64,000 nt of DNA, taken from positions 2,294,001-2,358,000 of the forward strand of contig NZ_CP042431.1 in the NCBI RefSeq assembly GCF_007970185.1, in the 5' to 3' direction. The notes beneath the pieces were generated by a model, which was given only the letters and a program-made list of their open reading frames with translations, did no database searches and was not told the DNA's origin. Made by a program: the position numbers and the translations under genes. Positions 17,863-25,666 of this stretch are shown here, one piece after another; position 1 is the stretch's first letter; each line of letters starts with the position of its first letter. This DNA comes from Pseudobacter ginsenosidimutans. Its GTDB lineage: Bacteria; Bacteroidota; Bacteroidia; Chitinophagales; Chitinophagaceae.

Positions 17863-18750
17863 ATGAAAACAGCTTTGCTGTGGTTTATTGCACTATTCAG
17901 TACCCTGGGTTTGAATGCGCAGGTATTGGTAAAAGCTTCAGTAGATAAGGATGCCATCCTCATCGGCGAGCCGGTGAAGTTATTGCTGGATGCAAGGATG
18001 CCGCTCGGCGCCCAGATCAGCTGGTTCACGCTGGATTCCATTCCTGCTTTCGAGTTTTTGGAAAAAGGAAAAGTAGACACTATTGAAGGTGTGGATGGTA
18101 AAAAGATCCAACAGGTAGTTACCATTACCAGTTACGATAGTGGCTACCGCGTAATACCTCCGCTCACCCTCAAAGTTGGAAATACTATATATGCCACGGA
18201 CTCCATCGGCATCAATGTGTCTTATACGCCTTACAATCCAGATGCAGATTACAGGGATATCAAAGAGATCATAGAAGTACCGAACCCATCTGCAGGAGCC
18301 ATCCCCTGGATCATCGGTGTTGTTACCCTCTTGTCTCTGATTGCCATCGTCTGGTTACTGATGGCTAAGAAAAAGAAAGACATTCCCATTGCAGAAAAAG
18401 TACCGGAGCTAACTCCCTACGAAGAAGCGCTCAACGCGCTGGATGCCCTGAAACAAAAAGGATGGCCGGCGCCGGCAGAAAGTAAATTCTTCTATACACA
18501 ATTGAACGATGTATTGCGGGTGTTCGTGATGCGCAAATTACGGATATCCTCACTCGAAAAAACCAATGACGAGCTCACCAGGGCCCTGGTTACTTTAAAG
18601 CCGGATGCTGAACAGTTCACCCAATTGGCGCAGGCCCTCCAGATCGCAGACTTTGTGAAGTTTGCAAAATACACACCCGGAGATACAGAAAATGAGCAGA
18701 ACTTCAACAGCATCCGTTCTGCTATTACAACACTCAATAATCTTACCTGA
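17863..18750 (+). CDS. BatD-like membrane protein
   Basis: 295 residues: signal peptide (residues 1-19), a periplasmic beta-rich domain of about 125 residues beginning VLVKASVDKDAILIGEPVKL as in BatD proteins, one transmembrane segment (148-167), then a cytosolic helical domain with DALKQKGWP and FYTQLNDVLRVFVMRKL. It is shorter than full BatD, having one beta domain rather than several. It sits between DUF58 and BatA, a usual place for such a protein in Bacteroidota. Probably an adaptor of the MoxR/VWA envelope complex. Confidence 0.75.
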   Translation: MKTALLWFIALFSTLGLNAQVLVKASVDKDAILIGEPVKLLLDARMPLGAQISWFTLDSIPAFEFLEKGKVDTIEGVDGKKIQQVVTITSYDSGYRVIPPLTLKVGNTIYATDSIGINVSYTPYNPDADYRDIKEIIEVPNPSAGAIPWIIGVVTLLSLIAIVWLLMAKKKKDIPIAEKVPELTPYEEALNALDALKQKGWPAPAESKFFYTQLNDVLRVFVMRKLRISSLEKTNDELTRALVTLKPDAEQFTQLAQALQIADFVKFAKYTPGDTENEQNFNSIRSAITTLNNLT

Positions 18751-18752
18751 CC

Positions 18753-19760
18753 TTGCTTTATAACTGGTTCCAAAATATCACATTTGCCCATCCCTGGTTC
18801 TTTGCCTTGCTGGCAGTACTGCCGGCAATGATCTGGTGGTACCTGAAGAAGGCCGGCAAATATCAGGCAACGGTGCTGTTGTCAACAACAGACAGTTTCA
18901 AACAGGGCTCTTCATGGAAAAATCTTTTCAGGCATTCGCTCTTCATTTGCCGTTGCCTGGCAGTGGTATGCCTCATTATCGCATTGGCGAGACCGCAAAC
19001 CCGTTTTGATGAAGAACTGAAAACAGGACAGGGCATCGATATCATTCTTTGTATGGATGTAAGTGGCAGCATGTTTGCGCAGGACCTCTTGCCCAACAGG
19101 CTGGAATCGGCCAAGCAGGTGGCTGCGGATTTCGTGGACAGCCGCGTTACAGACCGCGTTGGTGTGGTGATCTTCTCGGGCGAAAGCTTTACACTGGTTC
19201 CGCTTACTACAGATAAGGAAGTGCTGAAAAACGCTATCTATAATATCCAGCTTGGCGCATTGGAAGATGGTACCGCCATCGGTGATGGATTAGGCATCAG
19301 CGTAGCAAGACTGAAAGATTCCAAAACAAAATCGAAAGTGATCATTCTGCTCACAGATGGCGAAGACCAGGGCGGAAGGATCAGCCCGCTCGAAGGCAAA
19401 GACCTGGCCCGCACCTACGGCATTCGCGTATACACGATCGGTGTGGGTACTGATGGATATGCACCCGTACCTATCCCCGATGAAACCGGCAGGGTGGTTA
19501 CACGCCAGCAGAAAGTGAATATCGATGAGAAGCTGCTGAGGCTGATCGCGGAGCAAACCGGGGGCCTGTATTTCCGTGCCCGCGACAATGAAAGTCTGAA
19601 GGGTATTTACAGGGAAATTGATCAGCTGGAGAAGTCGAAGATCGAAGTTACTACCTTCCGCAGGTATACTGAGCGTTTTCATCCCTTTGCGATTGCCGCC
19701 GCTGCATTACTTTTGCTGGAAATGGCATTGCGGTTTACCCTGTTCAGGAAATTTCCGTAG
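18753..19760 (+). CDS. batA: VWA domain-containing protein, BatA-like
   Basis: 335 residues. Two N-terminal transmembrane segments, a VWA domain with an intact metal-ion site (DVSGSM, later LTDGEDQGG), and a C-terminal transmembrane segment. The start is TTG at 18753, 2 nt after the upstream stop; no ATG occurs until well inside the N-terminal membrane region. BatA belongs to the Bacteroides aerotolerance-type operon. The usual batB, batC and long batD do not follow; rsgA does, 12 nt later. Exact role in this group is not settled. Confidence 0.88.
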   Translation: MLYNWFQNITFAHPWFFALLAVLPAMIWWYLKKAGKYQATVLLSTTDSFKQGSSWKNLFRHSLFICRCLAVVCLIIALARPQTRFDEELKTGQGIDIILCMDVSGSMFAQDLLPNRLESAKQVAADFVDSRVTDRVGVVIFSGESFTLVPLTTDKEVLKNAIYNIQLGALEDGTAIGDGLGISVARLKDSKTKSKVIILLTDGEDQGGRISPLEGKDLARTYGIRVYTIGVGTDGYAPVPIPDETGRVVTRQQKVNIDEKLLRLIAEQTGGLYFRARDNESLKGIYREIDQLEKSKIEVTTFRRYTERFHPFAIAAAALLLLEMALRFTLFRKFP

Positions 19761-19772
19761 TGTAATACCAAT

Positions 19773-20702
19773 ATGAAAGCAACGGTCTACAAATCAACAG
19801 GAAGCTGGTACGTGGTGAAAGCGGAAGATGGCCGTTTTTACAATGCGCGTATCAAGGGAGTTTTCAAGATAGATGATATCACGTCCACCAACCCGATTGC
19901 GGTAGGTGATATTGTTGGCATCAGTCCTGAGCCCGGTACCGATAACAGCGCCATGATCGATGAGATCACTCCCCGGAAAAATTATATCAACCGTCAGTCA
20001 CCTTCCCACCGGAAACAACATCATATCGTAGCAGCCAATCTGGATCAGAGCCTGCTGTTTGCCACGCTCAAAGACCCTAAGACCTCACAGGGATTCATCG
20101 ACCGCTTCCTGGTCACCTGTGAAGCCTATCATGTTCCCGCTATCATTGTTTTCAATAAAGCCGATCTCTACAGAAAAAAGGAGGAAGAAAGGCTTGAGGA
20201 ACTATCGGAGATGTACACGCGAATTGGATACAAGGTGGTATCGATGTCCGTTGCGCAGAACAAGGGCGTTGTAGAGGTGAAGGAATTGCTGAAAGATAAG
20301 ATCACGCTCATGAGCGGGCATTCCGGCGTAGGTAAATCATCTTTCCTGAATTCCATTTTTCCTGAGCTGGGTCTGAAAACCCAGGACGTGAGCGGCTGGA
20401 GCGGAAAGGGGATGCACACTACCACATTTGCAGAAATGTTCGATCTGCCTTTTGGTGGTAGCGTGATCGATACGCCCGGTGTACGTGAGTTTGGTCTTGT
20501 TGATATTTCAAAACAAGAACTCTCCCATTATTATCCTGAGATGGCAAAGCTGATCACAGAATGTCAGTTCAATAACTGTCTGCACGTAAATGAGCCCGGC
20601 TGCGCTGTGAAAACAGCGGTGGAGGAAACGGGCGAAGTAGCGGTAGACAGGTATGTGAGCTATCTGAACATCCTGGGCTCCATCGATGAAAAGAATTACT
20701 AG
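19773..20702 (+). CDS. rsgA: ribosome small subunit-dependent GTPase A
   Basis: 309 residues, circularly permuted GTPase that assists late 30S subunit maturation. An N-terminal OB-fold is followed by GTPase motifs in permuted order: FNKADLY (G4), GHSGVGKSS (G1), DTPGVREFGL (G3). The C-terminal zinc site is visible as CQFNNCLHVNEPGC. It is 12 nt after the BatA gene and probably co-transcribed. Its stop codon overlaps the stop of the convergent downstream gene by 4 nt. Confidence 0.96.
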   Translation: MKATVYKSTGSWYVVKAEDGRFYNARIKGVFKIDDITSTNPIAVGDIVGISPEPGTDNSAMIDEITPRKNYINRQSPSHRKQHHIVAANLDQSLLFATLKDPKTSQGFIDRFLVTCEAYHVPAIIVFNKADLYRKKEEERLEELSEMYTRIGYKVVSMSVAQNKGVVEVKELLKDKITLMSGHSGVGKSSFLNSIFPELGLKTQDVSGWSGKGMHTTTFAEMFDLPFGGSVIDTPGVREFGLVDISKQELSHYYPEMAKLITECQFNNCLHVNEPGCAVKTAVEETGEVAVDRYVSYLNILGSIDEKNY

Positions 20703-21031
20703 GCTACATATCTTTTGAAATGATGCACCTGTAATTTTTTCTCCAGGAAGGAAGCCACTTCCACTACTGCATCATTTTCTTTCCGCTGCGCTTCACGGAA
20801 TTTGAATGGATAGATGGTTACGCCCGTATAGATATTGTAATGAAGGGTGAGGGCGAATCCCTTGTAATGGAAATCCCAGTAACTGCTGTCTGGACTATCT
20901 GATTTTTGGGAGAACTGAATATCGAGATCATCTGTAAGGATGCCGGCTATTTCATAGAATCGGTTATAGCCACAATCATCATCAATAATAGCTTCGGTGC
21001 AGCCGAAGTCGGTACGAAGTGCGAGGCTCAT
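20699..21031 (-). CDS. conserved small protein of unknown function
   Basis: 110 residues from the ATG at 21031 (MSLALRTDFGCTEAIIDDDC). The frame extends further upstream, but that part reads as non-coding. No signal peptide or membrane segment. Alternating strands and a final amphipathic helix (VVEVASFLEKKLQVHHFKR) suggest a small alpha/beta fold. The stop overlaps that of rsgA by 4 nt tail to tail. No family recognised. Confidence 0.6.
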   Translation of the reverse strand: MSLALRTDFGCTEAIIDDDCGYNRFYEIAGILTDDLDIQFSQKSDSPDSSYWDFHYKGFALTLHYNIYTGVTIYPFKFREAQRKENDAVVEVASFLEKKLQVHHFKRYVA

Positions 21032-21065
21032 ACGGTACGGATTTAGGTGAACAGGGACCCTGTGC

Positions 21066-21254
21066 TTATGATTTGAACTTCTTGGCCTTTGGCAGTTTTT
21101 CTCCGCTAAGGATCCGTTCGGCGCCGGCATTCTTGCTATTGGCAGGGCAACCGTATTTGGGGCCGAACACACTATTCCAGAGCTTACAGGAGGAACTGCC
21201 TGAAACTATCAGGAAGCTGGCTGTGATCAATACGATCGAACGGATGGTTTTCAT
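21066..21254 (-). CDS. 62-residue lipoprotein, unknown function
   Basis: From the ATG at 21254: MKTIRSIVLITASFLIV, then SGSSSCKLW as a lipobox-like site. The mature part is about 40 residues with KYGCPANSKNAGAERIL and a Lys-rich tail. An ATG 11 codons upstream is less likely because it would put charged residues before the signal peptide. Small lipoproteins with a YGCP segment are, from memory, common in this phylum without known role. It lies between the 110-residue protein and the carbonic anhydrase-like gene, all on the minus strand. Confidence 0.6.
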   Translation of the reverse strand: MKTIRSIVLITASFLIVSGSSSCKLWNSVFGPKYGCPANSKNAGAERILSGEKLPKAKKFKS

Positions 21255-21319
21255 AAGCGATAACTTCTTCCGGTTAAACGATTTCAAACTAAGAATATTA
21301 TTTCACCGGGTCAATAGTT

Positions 21320-21856
21320 CTACCCATTTTCACCGGTTACCTGGTCCCTGAACCAGGCTGCATACCGTACGTAATTGTTTGCTATTCTGTCTATTTCGCC
21401 GTGAATTTGAGATGCGTCAATATCTTTTACTTTTTTTGCGGGAACGCCTGCCCAAATGGTGCCTGAGGGTACTTCCGTGCCTTCCAGCACAACGGCTCCG
21501 GCTGCAATGATACTGTTGCTGCCGATCTTCGCATTGTCCATCACAATAGCTCCCATTCCGATCAGTACATTGTCGTCGATAGTGCAACCATGAACAATGG
21601 CATTGTGGCCGATCGAAACATTGTTACCGATGATGGTCTTTGTTTTTTTGTAAGTGCAGTGGATCACGGCACCGTCCTGTATATTCACTTTATTACCCAT
21701 GCGGATGCTGTTCACATCTCCTCTCACTACGGCATTGAACCAAACACTTCCTTCATCGCCCATCACTACATCTCCTACGATGGTGGCATTGGGGGCTATA
21801 AAACAATTTTGTCCGAACTGCGGATAAACTCCGTCTACATGTAAGATTAGTGGCAT
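21320..21856 (-). CDS. gamma carbonic anhydrase-like protein
   Basis: 178 residues made almost entirely of left-handed beta-helix hexapeptide repeats (IAPNATIVGDVVMG, IGNNVSIGHNAIVHGC, IGMGAIVMDNAKIGSNSIIAAGAVV). Candidate zinc-ligand His residues are present in VIHC, SIGHNAIVHG. It ends in a C-terminal helix. It belongs to the YrdA/PaaY/CaiE branch, in which carbonic anhydrase activity varies. Cytosolic. Confidence 0.88.
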   Translation of the reverse strand: MPLILHVDGVYPQFGQNCFIAPNATIVGDVVMGDEGSVWFNAVVRGDVNSIRMGNKVNIQDGAVIHCTYKKTKTIIGNNVSIGHNAIVHGCTIDDNVLIGMGAIVMDNAKIGSNSIIAAGAVVLEGTEVPSGTIWAGVPAKKVKDIDASQIHGEIDRIANNYVRYAAWFRDQVTGENG

Positions 21857-21944
21857 GCAACAAATATCCTGAATTTTCGCCAGTTGAAGGAATTCTGTTC
21901 AAGTGCCGGAATTTGGTTTTATTTGTACTTATAAGTATATCAGT

Positions 21945-23144
21945 ATGAATCAAAGGGAAATGTTCTTAAGGCATGTGGCGCAGACCTCCCCGGCTCCGCT
22001 GGCGCTCGAAATTGTGAAGGCTGAAGGAAGCATCCTCACCGATGCCAAAGGCAGGGAGTATATCGATCTGATAGCAGGTATCAGTGTGTGTAATATCGGT
22101 CACCGTCACCCGAAAGTGGTGAAGGCCATCAAACAACAGGCAGATGAATACCTGCACCTGCTGGTGTATGGTGAGCTGGTGGAAACTCCGCAGGTGGAAT
22201 ACGCAAAACTGCTCACCGATCATCTTCACAATTCCTTAAACTCAGTATACTTCACCAACTCCGGAGCGGAAGCGGTGGAAGGAGCAATGAAGCTCGCCAA
22301 GCGCGCTACCGGCAGAACACAGATCATTGCATTCAACCAGAGCTATCATGGTTCCACCCAGGGCGCGTTGAGTATTATCGGAGACGAATATTTCCGGAAT
22401 GCATTCCGTCCATTATTGCCGGATGTGTTGCATATGGATTACAATGATTATGATGCTATCGAAGCCATCAGCAACCGCACAGCTTGTGTGATTGCTGAAA
22501 GTGTGCAGGCGGAGCGCGGCATTTATGCACCTACCAAAGAATGGATGAAAGCATTGGCGCAAAAATGTAAGGAAACAGGAACATTGCTGATCCTTGATGA
22601 GATACAAACCGGTTTCGGAAGAACGGGAACACTCTGGGGATACCAGCAATTCAAGGTGGTGCCGGATATTGTGTTACTGGGAAAAGCCCTTGGCGGCGGG
22701 ATGCCGTTGGGAGCTTTCGTTGCCAATCGTAAGCTGATGAATCACCTTACAGCAGATCCTGTATTGGGGCATATCACTACTTTCGGCGGACACCCCGTTT
22801 GCTGTGCTGCAGGATTGGCGGCCATGAAAGTATTGCTTAAACGCGGTATCATGGAGAAAGTGCAGGAGAAGGAAATGTTATTTCATAACCTGCTCCATCA
22901 CCCGAAGATCAAAGCTGTAAGAAGTTGTGGTTTGATGATGGCAGTGGAGTTCGATAGTTTCGAGACCAATAAGAAAGTAATTGATGCTTGCATCAACAGA
23001 AAGAAAGGCCAGAGACGGGTGCTGACAGATTGGTTCTTGTTTGCTCCGCAGTGTTTACGAATAGTGCCACCACTAACGATCAGCAACAAAGAGATCAGGG
23101 AAGCATGTGAGATAATACTCGAAGCCGTAGATAAAATTAAATGA
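21945..23144 (+). CDS. class III aminotransferase (acetylornithine/ornithine type)
   Basis: 399 residues from the ATG at 21945 (MNQREMFLRHVAQTSPAP). Fold type I PLP enzyme: substrate loop SGAEAVEGAMKLAKRATGR, LILDEIQTGFGRTG, and the PLP lysine in LLGKALGGGMPLGAF. In Bacteroidota this subgroup is annotated broadly as an aspartate aminotransferase family protein; the true amino donor cannot be told from sequence alone. No arginine biosynthesis genes are adjacent, so an acetylornithine role is not supported by context. A strong terminator follows. Confidence 0.9.
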   Translation: MNQREMFLRHVAQTSPAPLALEIVKAEGSILTDAKGREYIDLIAGISVCNIGHRHPKVVKAIKQQADEYLHLLVYGELVETPQVEYAKLLTDHLHNSLNSVYFTNSGAEAVEGAMKLAKRATGRTQIIAFNQSYHGSTQGALSIIGDEYFRNAFRPLLPDVLHMDYNDYDAIEAISNRTACVIAESVQAERGIYAPTKEWMKALAQKCKETGTLLILDEIQTGFGRTGTLWGYQQFKVVPDIVLLGKALGGGMPLGAFVANRKLMNHLTADPVLGHITTFGGHPVCCAAGLAAMKVLLKRGIMEKVQEKEMLFHNLLHHPKIKAVRSCGLMMAVEFDSFETNKKVIDACINRKKGQRRVLTDWFLFAPQCLRIVPPLTISNKEIREACEIILEAVDKIK

Positions 23145-23149
23145 GTTAG

Positions 23150-23172
23150 GATCCCCGGTTAAGCCGGGGATC
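23150..23172 (+). terminator. hairpin terminator
   Basis: GATCCCCGG-TTAAG-CCGGGGATC stem-loop followed by TTTGTTTT, directly after the aminotransferase gene. Confidence 0.88.
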
Positions 23173-23274
23173 TTTGTTTTGAGGAATGTATTAAGTGAAA
23201 GTGGAGGAGAATGATTTTGAGGATTTCAAAGAGATAATATTTATTCTCTTACATATTATGATTCAGGTTAAACT

Positions 23275-23303
23275 AAATTGTTCAGTCACTGACTGAACAA
23301 TTT
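23275..23303. repeat. 29-nt perfect palindrome
   Basis: Two 14-nt arms, AAATTGTTCAGTCA and its exact complement, around a single C at 23289. It overlaps the first recognisable codons of the YhcG remnant. Confidence 0.9.
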
Positions 23304-23962
23304 TACCTGACCTATCCTCAGATTGCCAGCAAAGTACAAGGTTATTCAAATTTGGTTGATGAAAATTTTGCAGACCGTTTGCCATCAGTTCAAATTGACG
23401 GCCTTGATTTAACTTCTCCCGATCAACTGGTTAATCGCCTCTCTTTCACCCATCTCGTTGAGCTCATCAAACAAGATCAACCACTCAAGCGCCTCTTCTA
23501 TGAAACCATGTCTATCAGCAACAACTGGTCTGTACGTGAATTGCAACGCGCCATCTCCAGCATGCTTTATGAACGTACGGGACTAAGCGAAGACAAGCAA
23601 GCTGTTCTCGAAAGCCATCAAAAAGGAAGCGGCACAAGACCCGAAGATTTTCTTCGCAATCCCTACGTTCTGGAATTTCTCAACATCAAAACCAAAGCGA
23701 TACTGGAAGAATCAGACCTTGAAGGAGAGATCATCAGTCAGCTCCAGAGCTTCCTGCTTGAAATGGGCAAAGGATTCTGCTTTGAAGAAAGACAAAAGCG
23801 CATCACTTTCGATAACACACATTACCGGATCGATCTGGTGTTTTATCATCGCATCCTCAAATGCCATGTCAAAAGGTTTTCGTTTCAAAATATCTCACCA
23901 GCCTTCCCAGTGAAGAACAACTACAGCAGCTCATTCGCTGCGAGCAGGAAAAAGCGCTGTAA
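23298..23962 (+). pseudogene. YhcG (DUF1016) PDDEXK-type nuclease remnant
   Basis: From 23298 the frame reads QFYLTYPQIASKVQG and on through SFTHLVELIKQDQPLKRLFYE, NNWSVRELQRAISSMLYERTGL and NTHYRIDLVFYHRILKCHV, the order of segments in YhcG proteins. The N-terminal domain and start codon are missing. After KCHV the frame jumps to the family C-terminus, KVFVSKYLTSLPSEEQLQQL, ending at 23962. The nuclease core that should lie between (about 90-100 residues, including the catalytic K and E) is gone. This is an internal deletion plus 5' truncation, unlike the single-base breaks elsewhere in the window. YhcG proteins are often linked to defence loci. Confidence 0.85.
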
Positions 23963-23989
23963 TTGCTAACTGACTTCGCCTCACCCTGC

Positions 23990-25552
23990 TCATATCGCTT
24001 CCGGTAAATAATTTGCTACTATTTTCTTAAATGCCTCCAGCTCCTTCTTTATCCAGTTTTCATCTTTTCCTGTCAGGTCTGCTATCAGGGCGGCCACTAC
24101 AGGAGCTGCTTCCAATGCTGCCTTCGCGTCCAATAAGATTGCCCTCGTTCTCCTGCTGAGAATATCTTCAACAGTAACAGCCCATTCTTCTTTCACTCCC
24201 CACACTACCATGGCTTTTGTGTAAGGCAATGCCGGATGGATCAGTTCAGTCAGGGAAGGATCGGATTCCACCAGTTTATCGATGCCGCTGATATCTGTAC
24301 CATAGTAATAGTCATCAGTGTTGAAGTTAGTGGTGGGTTGTGCACCGTGAATGTTCAGCGATGCGGTTACACATTCACGATAGGGAAGCTGTGCATTCAC
24401 CGCGGCAGTGTTCACAGTATCTTCTGCCATCTTTCTATAAGTGGTCCACTTACCACCCAGAATACTTACGAGGCCCGATGCAGAAACGGTGACCTGGTGA
24501 TCGCGGGAGATCTCTGCTGTTTTCTTTGCACTGCTTTTCACAAGCGGGCGTAAACCTGCAAAAACGCTTTTTATGTCCGTACGGGTTGGGTCTTTGGTCA
24601 GATAGCGCGCGGCATGATGCAGGATGAAATCAACTTCCTCCTTCAACGCTACGGGTTCCGGAGAGATATGATCAACCGGTGTATCAGTAGTACCCACGAT
24701 GATCTTGTTATGCCAGGGAACAGCAAAGAGTACGCGGCCATCATCTGTATGCGGTATCATGATGGCGGCTTCGCCTGGAAGAAAAGATTTGTCGAGCACG
24801 AGGTGTATTCCCTGGCTGGGCGAAATACTGGCGGGCCTGGAAGGATCATCCATATGCTGAACAGCATCGGAGAAAACGCCGGTAGCATTGATCACTACTT
24901 TCGCCTGCACTTCATATTCTTTGCCGCTGAGTTGATCTTTTACCTGCACACCAACAATATGATCATTGGTTTTGAGAAAACCGGTAACGCTGCAATAATT
25001 GAGAATGGTAGCGCCTGCTCCTGCGGCTGTCTGCGCAAGGTTTACGGCCAGCCGCGCATCGTCGAACTGACCATCATGATAGAGCACGCCACCGCGTAAT
25101 CCCTCCGTATCCAGCGTGGGCGCCAGTTTCAGCACTTCTTCGGTACTGAGCCATTCGGAAGTTCCCAGTCCGAGGCTGCCGCTCATCCAGTCGTACACTT
25201 TCAAACCGAATCCGTAGTATGGACCTTCCCACCATTTGTAATTGGGAACAATGAAGGACTGATTCTTTACCAGGTGCGGTGCATTCTGTTTGAGTAGTCC
25301 TCTTTCGCGAAGCGCATCCATTACCAGTTTGATATTTCCCTGCTGCAGGTAGCGCACACCGCCATGCACCAGTTTCGTGCTGCGGCTGCTGGTGCCCTTG
25401 GCAAAATCATACTGTTCGAAAAGAATAGTGGAATATCCTCTGGAGGCTGCATCCACAGCGGCCCCCAGCCCGGAAGCCCCGCCTCCTATGATCACTATGT
25501 CCCATACGCCATTGAATTGCTCCAGTTGTTCAAGGTGTATTGTTCTGTTCAT
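23990..25552 (-). CDS. glpD: glycerol-3-phosphate dehydrogenase/oxidase
   Basis: 520 residues from the ATG at 25552 (MNRTIHLEQLEQF). An in-frame ATG 13 codons upstream is possible. The FAD-binding Rossmann motif IIGGGASGLGAAVDAASRG is followed by GTSSRSTKLVHGGVRYL, the GlpD signature. KWTTYRKMAEDTV and a C-terminal helical cap follow. It oxidises sn-glycerol 3-phosphate to dihydroxyacetone phosphate and passes electrons to quinone or oxygen. Membrane-associated, single gene; glpK and glpF are not in the window. Confidence 0.93.
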   Translation of the reverse strand: MNRTIHLEQLEQFNGVWDIVIIGGGASGLGAAVDAASRGYSTILFEQYDFAKGTSSRSTKLVHGGVRYLQQGNIKLVMDALRERGLLKQNAPHLVKNQSFIVPNYKWWEGPYYGFGLKVYDWMSGSLGLGTSEWLSTEEVLKLAPTLDTEGLRGGVLYHDGQFDDARLAVNLAQTAAGAGATILNYCSVTGFLKTNDHIVGVQVKDQLSGKEYEVQAKVVINATGVFSDAVQHMDDPSRPASISPSQGIHLVLDKSFLPGEAAIMIPHTDDGRVLFAVPWHNKIIVGTTDTPVDHISPEPVALKEEVDFILHHAARYLTKDPTRTDIKSVFAGLRPLVKSSAKKTAEISRDHQVTVSASGLVSILGGKWTTYRKMAEDTVNTAAVNAQLPYRECVTASLNIHGAQPTTNFNTDDYYYGTDISGIDKLVESDPSLTELIHPALPYTKAMVVWGVKEEWAVTVEDILSRRTRAILLDAKAALEAAPVVAALIADLTGKDENWIKKELEAFKKIVANYLPEAI

Positions 25553-25666
25553 TTGCTGATCAATTATTTTGTTTGAAAAAATGCCGTTCATAACAAATCA
25601 TACAGGGCCCGGAGAATTACTCTTTTTTGGTTGTATATTCCTATACAAATAAAACCAGGATTTGTT

